Below are positions 26,970-35,613 of a stretch of 64,000 nt of DNA, one piece after another. Source of the DNA: JAWXBR01 sp046595995 (GTDB lineage Bacteria > Bacteroidota > Ignavibacteria > Kapaibacteriales > Kapaibacteriaceae); NCBI GenBank assembly GCA_046595995.1, contig JBKJNB010000037.1, positions 62,001 through 126,000 on the forward strand. The letters run 5' to 3'. The notes under the pieces are model-generated. The model saw only the letters and a program-made list of their open reading frames with translations, had not been told where the DNA came from and did no database searches. The translations under genes and the position numbers were made by a program. Every line of letters starts with the position of its first letter. The first letter of the stretch is position 1.

Positions 26970-27329
26970 TTACTTGTGCGGTGTGACTGCTTGAACAGAT
27001 GCCTGAACGACAGGAGCTTCTGTGAAAACTGCTTCTGTTGAAGCCGTCTTCACGTCTTTTGCCTTCGTAGCACAGCACGAGCTGTTTTTTACCTTCTTCA
27101 CAGACGCTGTCTTTGCTGTCGTAGAACAAGCCTGCTTTTCAGCGGTTGTGCATTCTGTCTTTACTGTCGACGCATTTGACACCTTGGCTGCTTTAGTATC
27201 GCAGTGTGAGGAAGTCTTAGTTGTCGATGCCTTCTTGGCATGTTCGTCGCAACGAATGCCAGCGCTTGCTACTGTAGCCGAAACGCCTAGGGCGAGGACG
27301 GCAAGTGCGCAATTTTTGAGGAACTTCAT
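26970..27329 (-). CDS. Small secreted Cys-repeat protein of unknown function
   Basis: This 119-aa protein has a classic signal peptide (MKFLKNCALAVLALGVSATVASAG). The mature part is rich in Lys, Ala, Thr and Ser with regularly spaced cysteines: RCDEHAKK, HCDTKAAK, ECTTAEK, ACSTTAK and SCCATKAK. These look like a degenerate C-x-x-x-A-K repeat of about 15-20 residues. The composition resembles a small periplasmic or extracellular metal-binding or redox-buffer protein, but no family is recognised. It lies 119 bp upstream of the GldM-like gene on the same strand. Confidence 0.7.
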   Translation of the reverse strand: MKFLKNCALAVLALGVSATVASAGIRCDEHAKKASTTKTSSHCDTKAAKVSNASTVKTECTTAEKQACSTTAKTASVKKVKNSSCCATKAKDVKTASTEAVFTEAPVVQASVQAVTPHK

Positions 27330-27545
27330 GTTTTCTCCTGTTATAATGGTCAGCTAACAAATTAGGTCATCGTGTCCGGTTCTACAAGTAAAAAGCTCAC
27401 CGCCGTAAGGGCGCGATGATCAGTTCACGGCTGAGAGACTAGACTCTACCGCGGTTATTGTGCCACGGTACTAGTGCGCCCTACGTATCAACGGCGTTGC
27501 AATGTTCCCTGGCAGGGACGTAAAGTTTTCTGGCGAACCCTCTGT

Positions 27546-30500
27546 TCACGAACACCCACTTGTTGCGCCGCAATCGTCGCAGACGGTACAGGAGCCATTG
27601 CGGCGGACCCTGAGCGAGCTGCAGTATGAGCATTGCTCGCCGGTGAACCCACTTTCGATGGCAAGCTCCCGTTTGGTGATTGGCTGCGTCATCGAGCCAA
27701 TGCCGTTGCCCGCGCCGTTAATGTTTCCGTTACTGCCTCCGTTACTGCTTCCGTTACTGCCACTGTTGCCACCAGTTGGTGGTGAACCGAGCACTTCGTC
27801 TACAGTGATTGCGGGCTCGTATGTCTCCGGATTAACGGCACGCACGTTTTCTGGAAGGGTCGGCTCCACCAAGGGCCGATTTACAGGTACTTCATCCACA
27901 GCTTTTACGTGAACGAAGTCGGTACGATTTAGGTAATCGTAGCCGAGCGTGCGGAAAACATAGTCGAGGATAGACGTTGCGTTCTTGATAGCCTCGTGAC
28001 CTTCTACAAAACCCGCTGGCTCAAAGCGCGTGAACGTGAAGGTGTCCACGAGTTCGTCCAGCGGAATGCCATACTGCAATGCCTTCGAGGTCAGTACAGC
28101 AAAACAATTCATGAGCCCCTTGAAGGAAGCCCCTTCTTTGTACATATCGATGAAGATTTCACCGAGGGTGTTGTCCTCGAACTCTCCAGTGCGCAGATAC
28201 ACTTTGTGTCCGCCAACCGTCGCTTCGCGCACGTAGCCTTTTCTGCGCTTTGGCAGACGGCGCCGTTCGGCGCGATGATAGACGCGTTCGAGAATGCGTT
28301 CGTAAACTTCTTTAGGTCCCTTTGTCTCGTCTATCGAATCTTCATCGCCAAGCATTACTACTTCATCATAGTCATCGTTACTTGCGTTAAGGGGCTGCGA
28401 TAGTTTCGATCCATCACGGTACAAGGCGATGGCCTTGAGCATCAGATTCCACGACTCAAGGTGTACATCACCAACTTGCTTAATGGTTGCTTCTGTGGGC
28501 ATGTTAATCGTCTTGGAGATGGCGCCGCTAATGAACGGCTGCGCCGCTGCCATCATGTGCACGTGAGCCATATGGGCGATATAACGCTGTCCACGTTTGC
28601 CACACTTACTTGCGCAGTCAAACACTGCTAGGTGTTCTGTGCGAATGTGCGGAGCGCCCTCGATCATCATCGTACCACATACGTAGTCATTTGCGGTGTC
28701 GACTTCTTCTTTTGTGAAACCAAGACCGCGAAGAAGATCGAACGACGGGTCGTTGAGCTGCGCATCCGTAAAGCCAAGACGATGACAGAGGTCATCGCCG
28801 ACGGTGTAGCGATTAAAGACAAATCGAATGTCGAAAGCCGTATCGAGTTGCTTCTCGATAGCATCAACAGCTTCATCGGTAAGACCCTTTTCCTTAAGCG
28901 AAGCGCGATTGATTACGTTGCAACCGCGGAGCGTTCCGTGGCCCTTGCAGTACTTCTCGATTAACTCAATCTCGTCTTCATTGTAACCTAGTTTGTGAAG
29001 TGCCTTGTTCACAGATTGGTTTACAATCTTGAAATATCCTCCCCCTGCCAGCTTCTTGAATTTCACGATTGCAAAGTCCGGCTCGATTCCCGTCGTATCA
29101 CAATCCATGACGAGGCCGATGGTTCCGGTCGGAGCAATCACTGTCGACTGCGCGTTACGATATCCATGCTTCTCACCCAGCTCTACCGCACGATTCCACG
29201 ATTCTTGCGCCGCTTGTAGAAGGTCAGAAGAAACGAATTCCTTCTTAATCCCAAGTGGATATATCGTAAGCCCCTCGTATTCTTCCTCTGGTGCGTGATA
29301 TGCTGCACGCCTATGGTTGCGGATGACGCGTAACATCGCGTCGCGGTTGTGCTTGAACTTCGGAAACGTGCCAACATCGCGTGCCATTTCGGCGGATGTA
29401 GCATAAGATTCACCCGTCATTAGAGCGGTAACTGCACCGCACATCGCAAGAGCCTCTGGTGAATCGTACGGTATGCCCATCACCATCAACACTGTACCAA
29501 GGTTTGCATACCCCAGACCGAGTGTGCGAAAATCATAACTTTTTTGAGCGACTTCCCTAGACGGAAATTGAGCCATCAGAACAGAAATTTCAAGTACAAT
29601 CGTCCAGAGCCGAACACCATGCTTGTAGTCGTCAACTTTCAGTGTGCTTGTCTCTTCGTTATAGAAGTGTGCAAGGTTCAGCGAGGCCAGGTTACATGCG
29701 GTGTCATCGAGGAACATGTATTCGGAGCATGGATTGGAGCCGTTGATACGGCCGTCTGCTGGACATGTGTGCCATTCGTTGATCGTAGTGTCAAACTGCA
29801 GACCGGGGTCAGCGCTCTTCCATGCGCACATGTTGATCTTGTCCCAGAGTGCCCGTGCGCGTACCGTGCGCTTTTTCGTCGAGTCTGTGCGCCAAACGAG
29901 ATCCCATGTGCCGTCATTCAGCACAGCGTCCATGAATGCATTGGTGACACGAACAGAGTTGTTCGAATTCTGACCAGACACTGTTACGTATGCATCACTT
30001 TCGTAATGCGTGTCGTACGTGCTAAAGTTGATTGTACTGTAGCCCTGAGCAACGAGTGCAAGTGCACGGTTGATGATGTTGTACGGCACACCTCGGTGCA
30101 ACGCGCGGCGTATCATGATGTCGAGCTTGCGGTTATCCTTCGGATCTGCTCCGCCGGTAATTGCTTCGTCCATTATGGACTGCAAGAACGTTGCGTTGAT
30201 CTTCGAGCCAGCAACTAGCGCCGCTACTTTTTCTTCTTCCTTTGCTTTCCATTCAATGAACTTCTCGATATCAGGGTGATCGACATTCACAATCACCATT
30301 TTCGCTGCACGACGCGTAGTGCCACCCGACTTGATGGCGCCAGCAGCACGATCGAAGATCTTGAGGAACGACATGAGACCAGACGACACACCACCGCCGG
30401 AGAGCTTTTCCTGCTCACCGCGAAGGTTCGAGAAATTGCTACCGGTTCCTGATCCAAACTTGAAGATTCGAGCCTCGCGCGTAACCAGATCGAAGATGCC

Positions 30501-31085
30501 CCCTTCATTCACTAGGTCGTCATCGACCGATTGAATGAAACAGGCATGTGGTTGCGGGTGCGTGTATGAATCTGTGGAACGGGTCAGCTTCTTCGTGTCT
30601 GGGTCGACGTAGTGGTGGCCCTGCGAACTTCCCGTGATGCCATAGGCATAGTTGAGTCCGGTATTGAACCACTGCGGTGAATTCGGAGCCGCCATCTGCT
30701 TTAACAGCATGTAGGCAATCTCATCGTAGAAGGTCTGTGCATCTTCGGCGGTGTCGAAGTAACCGTGCTTCTCACCCCACCAGCGCCAGCATCCCGCTAA
30801 GCGATGTACGACCTGCTTTAGAGATCGCTCCGGCCCGAGCACCGGCTGACCGCTCTCGTCCAGCAGAGGCTCGCCATCCTGCATCTGTGGCACACCCGCT
30901 TTGCGGAAGTACTTCTGGGCAAGGATGTCGGTGGCGACTTGCGACCACTGTGACGGAACCTCGATGTTTTCCATCTGGAAAACCACAGAGCCATCTTGGT
31001 TACGTAGTACTGAGGTTCTTTCGGTGTACGTGAACATCTCGTACGGATCCGATCCCGACGAGGTAAACCGACGCGCAATCTTCAT
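27546..31085 (-). CDS. nrdJ: Vitamin B12-dependent (class II) ribonucleotide reductase
   Basis: NrdJ reduces ribonucleotides to deoxyribonucleotides using adenosylcobalamin and needs no oxygen. The 1179-aa protein shows the conserved class II core, including NPCSEYMFLDDTACNLASLN around residues 450-470. Other conserved segments are QWFNTGLNYAYG near the N-terminus and GTIGLVMDCDTTGIEPD. A TSCPD-type region lies toward the C-terminus. The tail ends with two Cys pairs (QCSYCSS, CTVCDDCG), which form the zinc/redox shuttle. Between them and the core is a Gly/Ser/Asn-rich linker encoded by tandem 12-bp repeats. The start at 31085 is the first ATG and the divergent PAP2 gene lies beyond a ~300-bp leader. 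Confidence 0.97.
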   Translation of the reverse strand: MKIARRFTSSGSDPYEMFTYTERTSVLRNQDGSVVFQMENIEVPSQWSQVATDILAQKYFRKAGVPQMQDGEPLLDESGQPVLGPERSLKQVVHRLAGCWRWWGEKHGYFDTAEDAQTFYDEIAYMLLKQMAAPNSPQWFNTGLNYAYGITGSSQGHHYVDPDTKKLTRSTDSYTHPQPHACFIQSVDDDLVNEGGIFDLVTREARIFKFGSGTGSNFSNLRGEQEKLSGGGVSSGLMSFLKIFDRAAGAIKSGGTTRRAAKMVIVNVDHPDIEKFIEWKAKEEEKVAALVAGSKINATFLQSIMDEAITGGADPKDNRKLDIMIRRALHRGVPYNIINRALALVAQGYSTINFSTYDTHYESDAYVTVSGQNSNNSVRVTNAFMDAVLNDGTWDLVWRTDSTKKRTVRARALWDKINMCAWKSADPGLQFDTTINEWHTCPADGRINGSNPCSEYMFLDDTACNLASLNLAHFYNEETSTLKVDDYKHGVRLWTIVLEISVLMAQFPSREVAQKSYDFRTLGLGYANLGTVLMVMGIPYDSPEALAMCGAVTALMTGESYATSAEMARDVGTFPKFKHNRDAMLRVIRNHRRAAYHAPEEEYEGLTIYPLGIKKEFVSSDLLQAAQESWNRAVELGEKHGYRNAQSTVIAPTGTIGLVMDCDTTGIEPDFAIVKFKKLAGGGYFKIVNQSVNKALHKLGYNEDEIELIEKYCKGHGTLRGCNVINRASLKEKGLTDEAVDAIEKQLDTAFDIRFVFNRYTVGDDLCHRLGFTDAQLNDPSFDLLRGLGFTKEEVDTANDYVCGTMMIEGAPHIRTEHLAVFDCASKCGKRGQRYIAHMAHVHMMAAAQPFISGAISKTINMPTEATIKQVGDVHLESWNLMLKAIALYRDGSKLSQPLNASNDDYDEVVMLGDEDSIDETKGPKEVYERILERVYHRAERRRLPKRRKGYVREATVGGHKVYLRTGEFEDNTLGEIFIDMYKEGASFKGLMNCFAVLTSKALQYGIPLDELVDTFTFTRFEPAGFVEGHEAIKNATSILDYVFRTLGYDYLNRTDFVHVKAVDEVPVNRPLVEPTLPENVRAVNPETYEPAITVDEVLGSPPTGGNSGSNGSSNGGSNGNINGAGNGIGSMTQPITKRELAIESGFTGEQCSYCSSLRVRRNGSCTVCDDCGATSGCS
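27715..27762. repeat. Four 12-bp tandem repeats inside nrdJ encoding a GSN linker
   Basis: Four in-frame 12-bp units of consensus CCGTTACTGCCT (27715-27726, 27727-27738, 27739-27750, 27751-27762) encode part of the flexible Gly/Ser/Asn linker. The first unit is degenerate. Repeat number could vary between strains without frameshift. Confidence 0.85.
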
Positions 31086-31203
31086 GAAAACCCTCTCTCG
31101 TCAATAGAAGCGACGCTACCGCCAGCGGTTAGCGGATAGGCTTCCGTTAAAATTCTTTTGAATTCGTTCTTCGGCTGGAGTTACTGTCTTGCTGTTTGAT
31201 TAA

Positions 31204-31310
31204 GGGGTCGTGAATCCTGGCACTCGATTATGCTGCTACGTTCGACAAGACAGTGTAGGGCAAATTTATTCAGCGGCCATAACCTGGCAACCCTACTATC
31301 GGTGTATTTG
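31204..31310 (-). promoter_or_regulatory. Structured nrdJ leader, possible degenerate cobalamin element
   Basis: The 304 bp between nrdJ and PAP2 hold no gene. On the minus strand, about 120-225 nt before the nrdJ ATG, a nested inverted repeat is visible: an outer GTAGGG/CCCTAC stem (31255-31296) and an inner GCCA-TAACC-TGGC hairpin (31276-31288). It is followed by GCCCTACACTGTC and, 30 nt later, GTGCCAGGATTC (31204-31225). The last two resemble degraded versions of the CACTGT and GCCAGGA boxes of cobalamin riboswitches, which would suit a B12-dependent enzyme. The match is incomplete. Confidence 0.22.
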
Positions 31311-31389
31311 GTTCGTGTGGATAAAAAGAATGTAAGTGTGTGGAAACATTCAGTCGCGTACATTCGCCAAACATTGCTCTGCACGCCTA

Positions 31390-31968
31390 ATGGACGCCTT
31401 TCAACAGTTCGACACTGTCCTGTTTTACGTTGTGAATCACGGACTTTCGAACCCCTTCTTCGATTCGATCATGCCCGTGCTCACCAGCACCGAGGTGTGG
31501 CGTCCAATATACGCCGTCGCCGTTCTGTGGTTATTGATTTTTGGGAAGGCGCACGGACGCTGGTGTGCACTTGGATTGGTTGTTGCCGTTGCCATCCTCG
31601 ATCCGTTAAGTACGCATCTTCTAAAAGAGCCCATCGGACGCTTGCGTCCGTACGATGTTCTGCCCGACGTTAACAAACTTGTCGGTAGCGGCAGCGGATC
31701 GTTCCCATCGAATCACGCACTGAATAATGCAGCTGCAGCCGTTATCGCATCGGCGTTTTATCCGCACCTTCGTTGGGTATTCTGGTCGCTCGTTGTACTC
31801 ATCGCTTTCACGCGAGTGTACGTAGGTGTTCACTGGGTAAGTGACGTGGTGGGCGGCGCTGCCATCGGCGCACTTGCCGGTGCAGGCATTCTGTGGGTAT
31901 TAAGAAAGATTATAAAATCAGTAAATCGACGGCGCGGAGTCCACTCAACGCAGCCCCCTCCAGCGTAG
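31390..31968 (+). CDS. PAP2-superfamily lipid phosphatase
   Basis: The ATG at 31390 (MDAFQQFDTVLFYVV) is preferred; a GTG 18 codons upstream adds a non-hydrophobic extension. The 192-aa membrane protein has 5-6 hydrophobic segments and the three PAP2 motifs: KEPIGRLRP, SFPSNHALN (usually PSGH, so the Gly is Asn here) and TRVYVGVHWVSDV. Such enzymes dephosphorylate lipid-linked phosphates such as undecaprenyl or phosphatidyl species on the periplasmic side. The 3' end overlaps hpnE antisense by 59 bp. Confidence 0.9.
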   Translation: MDAFQQFDTVLFYVVNHGLSNPFFDSIMPVLTSTEVWRPIYAVAVLWLLIFGKAHGRWCALGLVVAVAILDPLSTHLLKEPIGRLRPYDVLPDVNKLVGSGSGSFPSNHALNNAAAAVIASAFYPHLRWVFWSLVVLIAFTRVYVGVHWVSDVVGGAAIGALAGAGILWVLRKIIKSVNRRRGVHSTQPPPA

Positions 31969-33247
31969 CTGGGAGCCCCGTATCCGTCCAGTCGCCTGCA
32001 AGAGCGACGTTTGTCCATGCGGTCGTGGCGGAAGGACGTCGTGCTTCATTGACTGGTGTGATAAGCGGCGTGGCCTGTTTCTCCTTCACAACGATGCCAT
32101 GTAAAAGCTTCGCGTCTTGCATGGCTGAGAACAGCATTCGTAGCTCTCTATCGCACGCTTCGATAATTGTATCGATGGGTTCGATAGCTAACTCAGATGC
32201 AGCACTCACGGTAACGGAAACGTGTCCGGGATAACGTCGCAAAATATCCGGCGACGTGGGCACTAGTAGACGTCGGTTAAACACCCATTGCACAGTCGTG
32301 CCTAACGCTGCAACAAACTCATCGGTCATCCACGCAAAGTCGTACCAAAGGAAAACGGAGATGATGGGTGAGAATTCGACCTCTGCGTAAACGTCGTGGG
32401 GCCGAGCATTGCCGGTAATCGAAGCTTCGAGCAAACGCAGAACCGAACGTTGTGGAATGGCGCAGATGATGTCGACTACCGTCTCTTCAAAGCCGTTTGA
32501 GAGCACAACGCCCTTCACAGCATCTCCATCAAGCAAGAAGCTGTCCACGGTTGTGCTCAAAACAACTGAACCTCCATGGTATTCGAGCCAAGTGGTAAGG
32601 GGCTCTGAGAGGGCGCTTAGACCGGTTCGGGGAATGTAGATGCTGCCATCGCTCTTGCTGCCGAAGAAGGCGCGGCGGAGCACTGACACGAGTAGCGATG
32701 CTGCTGCGCTGCGCATTGGTGCATTTAGGGTTGCGAGGATGAGGGGCTCCCAAAGGCGTGCGATGGCATCGTCTGTCTGACCCTCACGGCGTAGCAGCTC
32801 CAGGCAGGTGAGTCCGGTCGAGTCGAACGTTTGACTCGAAATGCGTCGCGCGAGGCGCAGGGCTTGCAATCGACCGCGCAGACTGATGTGTTTCAGACCC
32901 ATAATGCCCCAAGCAATACCAAGGCGTCCGGGCAACTTCGATGCGTCCAGCACATCTCGGCGTCCCATCAAGTCGGCGAACACTACCCTCGTCGCCTCTT
33001 GCCTACGGAAGACGTTTTCAACGCCCATCGACGTCAACGTCTGCAGAAATGCGTGGTAGCAGCCCATTACGACGTGTTGTCCGTTGTCGATTTCCTCTCC
33101 AGTTGTCCGATCGACAAACGATCTCGCCCTACCACCCAAATACGCATGGGCCTCGACTAGCGTTACGCGCCGCCCTCGTCGCGTTGCCTCGACAGCCGCT
33201 GCAATTCCGGCCCAACCGCCGCCAATAACAAGAAGATCGTGGTTCAT
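31910..33247 (-). CDS. hpnE: Hydroxysqualene dehydroxylase-like FAD enzyme
   Basis: This 445-aa flavoprotein begins with a dinucleotide fold (VIGGGWAGIAAAVEA; residues about 7-20) and the VEAHAYLGGRARSF block of the phytoene desaturase/HpnE family. It ends with the LAGDWTDTGLPATLEGA motif. HpnE completes squalene synthesis from presqualene diphosphate by reducing hydroxysqualene, usually with HpnC and HpnD in one operon. Neither neighbour is here, so the partners may be elsewhere. A carotenoid desaturase function is an alternative. The gene starts 27 bp from the divergent csaA-like gene. Confidence 0.85.
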   Translation of the reverse strand: MNHDLLVIGGGWAGIAAAVEATRRGRRVTLVEAHAYLGGRARSFVDRTTGEEIDNGQHVVMGCYHAFLQTLTSMGVENVFRRQEATRVVFADLMGRRDVLDASKLPGRLGIAWGIMGLKHISLRGRLQALRLARRISSQTFDSTGLTCLELLRREGQTDDAIARLWEPLILATLNAPMRSAAASLLVSVLRRAFFGSKSDGSIYIPRTGLSALSEPLTTWLEYHGGSVVLSTTVDSFLLDGDAVKGVVLSNGFEETVVDIICAIPQRSVLRLLEASITGNARPHDVYAEVEFSPIISVFLWYDFAWMTDEFVAALGTTVQWVFNRRLLVPTSPDILRRYPGHVSVTVSAASELAIEPIDTIIEACDRELRMLFSAMQDAKLLHGIVVKEKQATPLITPVNEARRPSATTAWTNVALAGDWTDTGLPATLEGAALSGLRAVDLLIL

Positions 33248-33274
33248 TGTGCAAAGTTGTTGAAGTTCGCTGCC

Positions 33275-33607
33275 ATGATTACCTGGGATGATTTCGAGCG
33301 TGTCGAGCTTCGCGTCGGCACGATTGTCAAGGCAGAATTGTTTCCCGAGGCGCGTAAGCCCGCTTTAAAACTTTGGGTCGACCTTGGAGCGGACCTTGGC
33401 ATTCGTGCGTCGAGCGCACAGATCACGCATTTATACGCGCCTGAGGTGCTCGTTGGCAAACAGGTTTTGTGTGTTACCAATTTTCCACCCCGACAAATCG
33501 GTCCATTCCTCAGCGAAGTGCTTGTTTGCGGCATTTACAGGCCAGACGGTGCCGTAGTCCTGGTTGGACCAGACACCCCCGTTATCGATGGTTCAAGACT
33601 AGCATAG
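33275..33607 (+). CDS. csaA: CsaA-like tRNA-binding-fold protein
   Basis: The ATG at 33275 (MITWDDFERVELRVGTIVKA) gives a 110-aa protein that matches the expected length of CsaA. It is the stand-alone EMAP/Trbp111-type tRNA-binding domain, with QITHLYAPEVLVGKQVLCVTNF and the C-terminal PRQIGPFLSEVLVCG. CsaA was described as a secretion-related chaperone in Bacillus and binds tRNA-like shapes in structures. The upstream GTG at 33239 is less likely because it overlaps the hpnE start region. Confidence 0.92.
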   Translation: MITWDDFERVELRVGTIVKAELFPEARKPALKLWVDLGADLGIRASSAQITHLYAPEVLVGKQVLCVTNFPPRQIGPFLSEVLVCGIYRPDGAVVLVGPDTPVIDGSRLA

Positions 33608-33622
33608 TATCTTTGAGGTTCT

Positions 33623-33706
33623 GCGGAAGTGGCGAAATGGCAGACGCACCAGACTTAGGATCTGGCGGGTAATTCCGTGAGAGTTCGAGTCTCTCCTTCC
33701 GCACCA
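33623..33706 (+). tRNA. tRNA-Leu (anticodon UAG)
   Basis: An 84-nt cloverleaf can be drawn, with acceptor stem GCGGAAG (33623-33629) paired with CTTCCGC (33696-33702). The anticodon stem is CCAGA/TCTGG with loop CTTAGGA. The T arm carries GTTCGAG, and a short extra arm is present, as expected for class II tRNAs. The discriminator A and an encoded CCA (33704-33706) complete it. The anticodon TAG reads CUN leucine codons. It lies between csaA and tig, 19 bp before the tig start. Confidence 0.95.
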
Positions 33707-33725
33707 TATTACTCGGAGTTCGGTT

Positions 33726-34991
33726 TTGGAACGTAGTGTTAGTACGCTCAATGGTTGTGAGCGCGAAGTAAAGATGCAGCTAAGCGAGCCGGAGCTCCGG
33801 CCGCATTATGAACAGGCATACGTCCGTGCACAGTCGGGCATTACCCTCCCGGGCTTTCGCAAGGGCAAAGTACCGCTGCCTGTGATCAAGCAGCGATTCG
33901 GACGCGACATCGAGACAGAGGCTCTCGAAACGATTGCGGACGCAGAGTTCCGGACGTTCGTTAAGGACGAAAAGCAGAATGTCGTGGGAAATCCTGCACT
34001 AACCGACATTCAGAAGCAACCCGACGGTGTCTCCTTCACAATTCGGTACGAAGTAATGCCAGAAATCGAACTGGCAAACTATCGGGGCCTCGTTGTTGAC
34101 AGAATGATAAAAAATGTTACGGATGACGACGTGCAAGGAGAGATCAACAAGATTCTTCTACGCGCGGCATCGTTTGAGCCGGCCGATGAAATCACAGACA
34201 TGATGTACCTGGCAACGGTATCGATGCATGAGCTCGATCGCGAGTCATCTATGCCAATCATAGGTGCGCAGGCGAAAGAAGAACGCGTATTCCTCGACGA
34301 CGACAATGTTGACATGCACCTACGCAATTCTCTATTGAACACGAAGGTTGGCGATTCGTTTTCGTACATGGCAGAGACAGCCGACGATAATCAGACCCCT
34401 CCTAACACACGTGTCACTGTCACTGACATTCAAAAGGTCGTTCCGGCTGAACTCACAAACGAGTTCACGGAGACTATTACGGCCGGCAAGTTCAAAACAA
34501 CAGAAGAGCTACGTGACGACATTCACAAACAGCTAACTGAATACTTCGAGCAGGCATCTAAGGAAAGTCTCGAGAATCAATTAGTTGACCAGCTCGTTGC
34601 ATCCCACACGTTTGACGTTCCGCATTCACTGATGCACTCGGTTATCCATCAGTTGTTCGAAGACTTTAAGAAGCGGAATGAGGGTGCACCTGGAATCGAA
34701 AAACTCACCGCTCACGATCTAGAGCCGCAATTCAAGCCTATGGCAGAGCGCATCGCTCGCTGGGAATTGATCAGAGGCAAGATAATTGAGGCGGAAGAAG
34801 TCACACTTTCGGATGAAGACATCACGAACGCCGCTCAGCGTTACGGTGTCAGCGAAGATCAGATGAGGTTGGTTCTGCGTCAAAATCGGGGTGTAGAAGA
34901 TCAGCTGCTGGCCGACAAAGCCGTGCAGGTTCTCGTAGACTACGCCATCGTAAATGACGTCAACGTCGACCAAGAGCAACCCGTTCTATAA
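33726..34991 (+). CDS. tig: Trigger factor
   Basis: This 421-aa ribosome-associated chaperone and peptidyl-prolyl isomerase binds nascent chains at the exit tunnel. The N-terminal ribosome-binding domain contains the signature GITLPGFRKGKVPLP (about 38-52). The PPIase-like middle domain is only loosely conserved, and the helical C-terminal domain follows. The frame starts with TTG at 33726 (MERSVSTLNGCEREVKM); no ATG precedes the conserved region, so TTG is likely real. With clpP and clpX next, it forms the widely conserved tig-clpP-clpX order. Confidence 0.95.
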   Translation: MERSVSTLNGCEREVKMQLSEPELRPHYEQAYVRAQSGITLPGFRKGKVPLPVIKQRFGRDIETEALETIADAEFRTFVKDEKQNVVGNPALTDIQKQPDGVSFTIRYEVMPEIELANYRGLVVDRMIKNVTDDDVQGEINKILLRAASFEPADEITDMMYLATVSMHELDRESSMPIIGAQAKEERVFLDDDNVDMHLRNSLLNTKVGDSFSYMAETADDNQTPPNTRVTVTDIQKVVPAELTNEFTETITAGKFKTTEELRDDIHKQLTEYFEQASKESLENQLVDQLVASHTFDVPHSLMHSVIHQLFEDFKKRNEGAPGIEKLTAHDLEPQFKPMAERIARWELIRGKIIEAEEVTLSDEDITNAAQRYGVSEDQMRLVLRQNRGVEDQLLADKAVQVLVDYAIVNDVNVDQEQPVL

Positions 34992-35009
34992 CAACAGGAT
35001 ACGTATCTC

Positions 35010-35600
35010 ATGGTCAACCAGCTCGTCCCCATGGTAGTCGAACAAACAAGTCGCGGCGAACGCGCTTACGACATCTATTCCCGCCTACTAAAAGAGCGGA
35101 TTATCTTCGTTGGCACGCCGGTTGATGACTATCTCGCAAGTGTCGTCATCGCCCAATTGTTGTTCCTACAGAGTGAAGACCCTAACAAGGACATCTCGCT
35201 CTACATCAACTCTCCGGGTGGAAGCGTCACTGCTGGCATGGCCATTTATGACACCATGCAGTTTGTGAAGCCAGACATTTCCACGATCTGCGTGGGAATG
35301 GCTGCCTCGATGGCTCAGGTTTTGTTGTGTGCAGGAGCTGCAGGCAAACGGTTTGCTTTGCCGAACTCTCGGATCATGATGCACCAGCCACTTGGCGGTA
35401 CGCAGGGGCAAGCTTCGGACATTGAAATCTACACGCGGGAAATGTTGCGCGTCCGTGATATGCTCTATCACGTGATCGCAAAACATACAGGCAAGGATTA
35501 CGAGACGATTAAGACTGACGCCGATCGCGACCGTCACATGTCGGCACAAGAAGCACTCGAATACGGCTTCATCGACAAGATTCTCGAACGACCTATCTGA
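35010..35600 (+). CDS. clpP: ATP-dependent Clp protease proteolytic subunit
   Basis: This 196-aa serine protease forms the two-ring ClpP barrel. The catalytic Ser is in VGMAASMAQVLL, the His in MMHQPLGG, and the Asp in the D-x-D/R region near the C-terminus (TDADRDRHMSA). The length and the ISLYINSPGGSVTAGM block are typical. No propeptide of unusual length is present. It is 18 bp after tig and 13 bp before clpX. Confidence 0.98.
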   Translation: MVNQLVPMVVEQTSRGERAYDIYSRLLKERIIFVGTPVDDYLASVVIAQLLFLQSEDPNKDISLYINSPGGSVTAGMAIYDTMQFVKPDISTICVGMAASMAQVLLCAGAAGKRFALPNSRIMMHQPLGGTQGQASDIEIYTREMLRVRDMLYHVIAKHTGKDYETIKTDADRDRHMSAQEALEYGFIDKILERPI

Positions 35601-35613
35601 GTAAGGGGGCGTT

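Noticed and set aside
26131..26994. 287-codon plus-strand frame
   Set aside because: It is antisense to the GldM-like gene with no family-like features or plausible start; the minus-strand protein has the clear membrane segment and beta-domain layout.
29544..30218. 224-codon plus-strand frame
   Set aside because: It lies entirely within nrdJ on the opposite strand, with Cys/Val-rich shadow composition and no motif.
31255..31300. SAM-I-like ACCTGGCAACC segment on the plus strand
   Set aside because: The remaining SAM-I core and P1-P4 stems are missing, and the downstream gene is a PAP2 phosphatase unrelated to methionine.
33623..33706. tRNA-Leu as an integration site
   Set aside because: No integrase, direct repeat of the tRNA end or change of gene content follows; the conserved tig-clpP-clpX set comes next.
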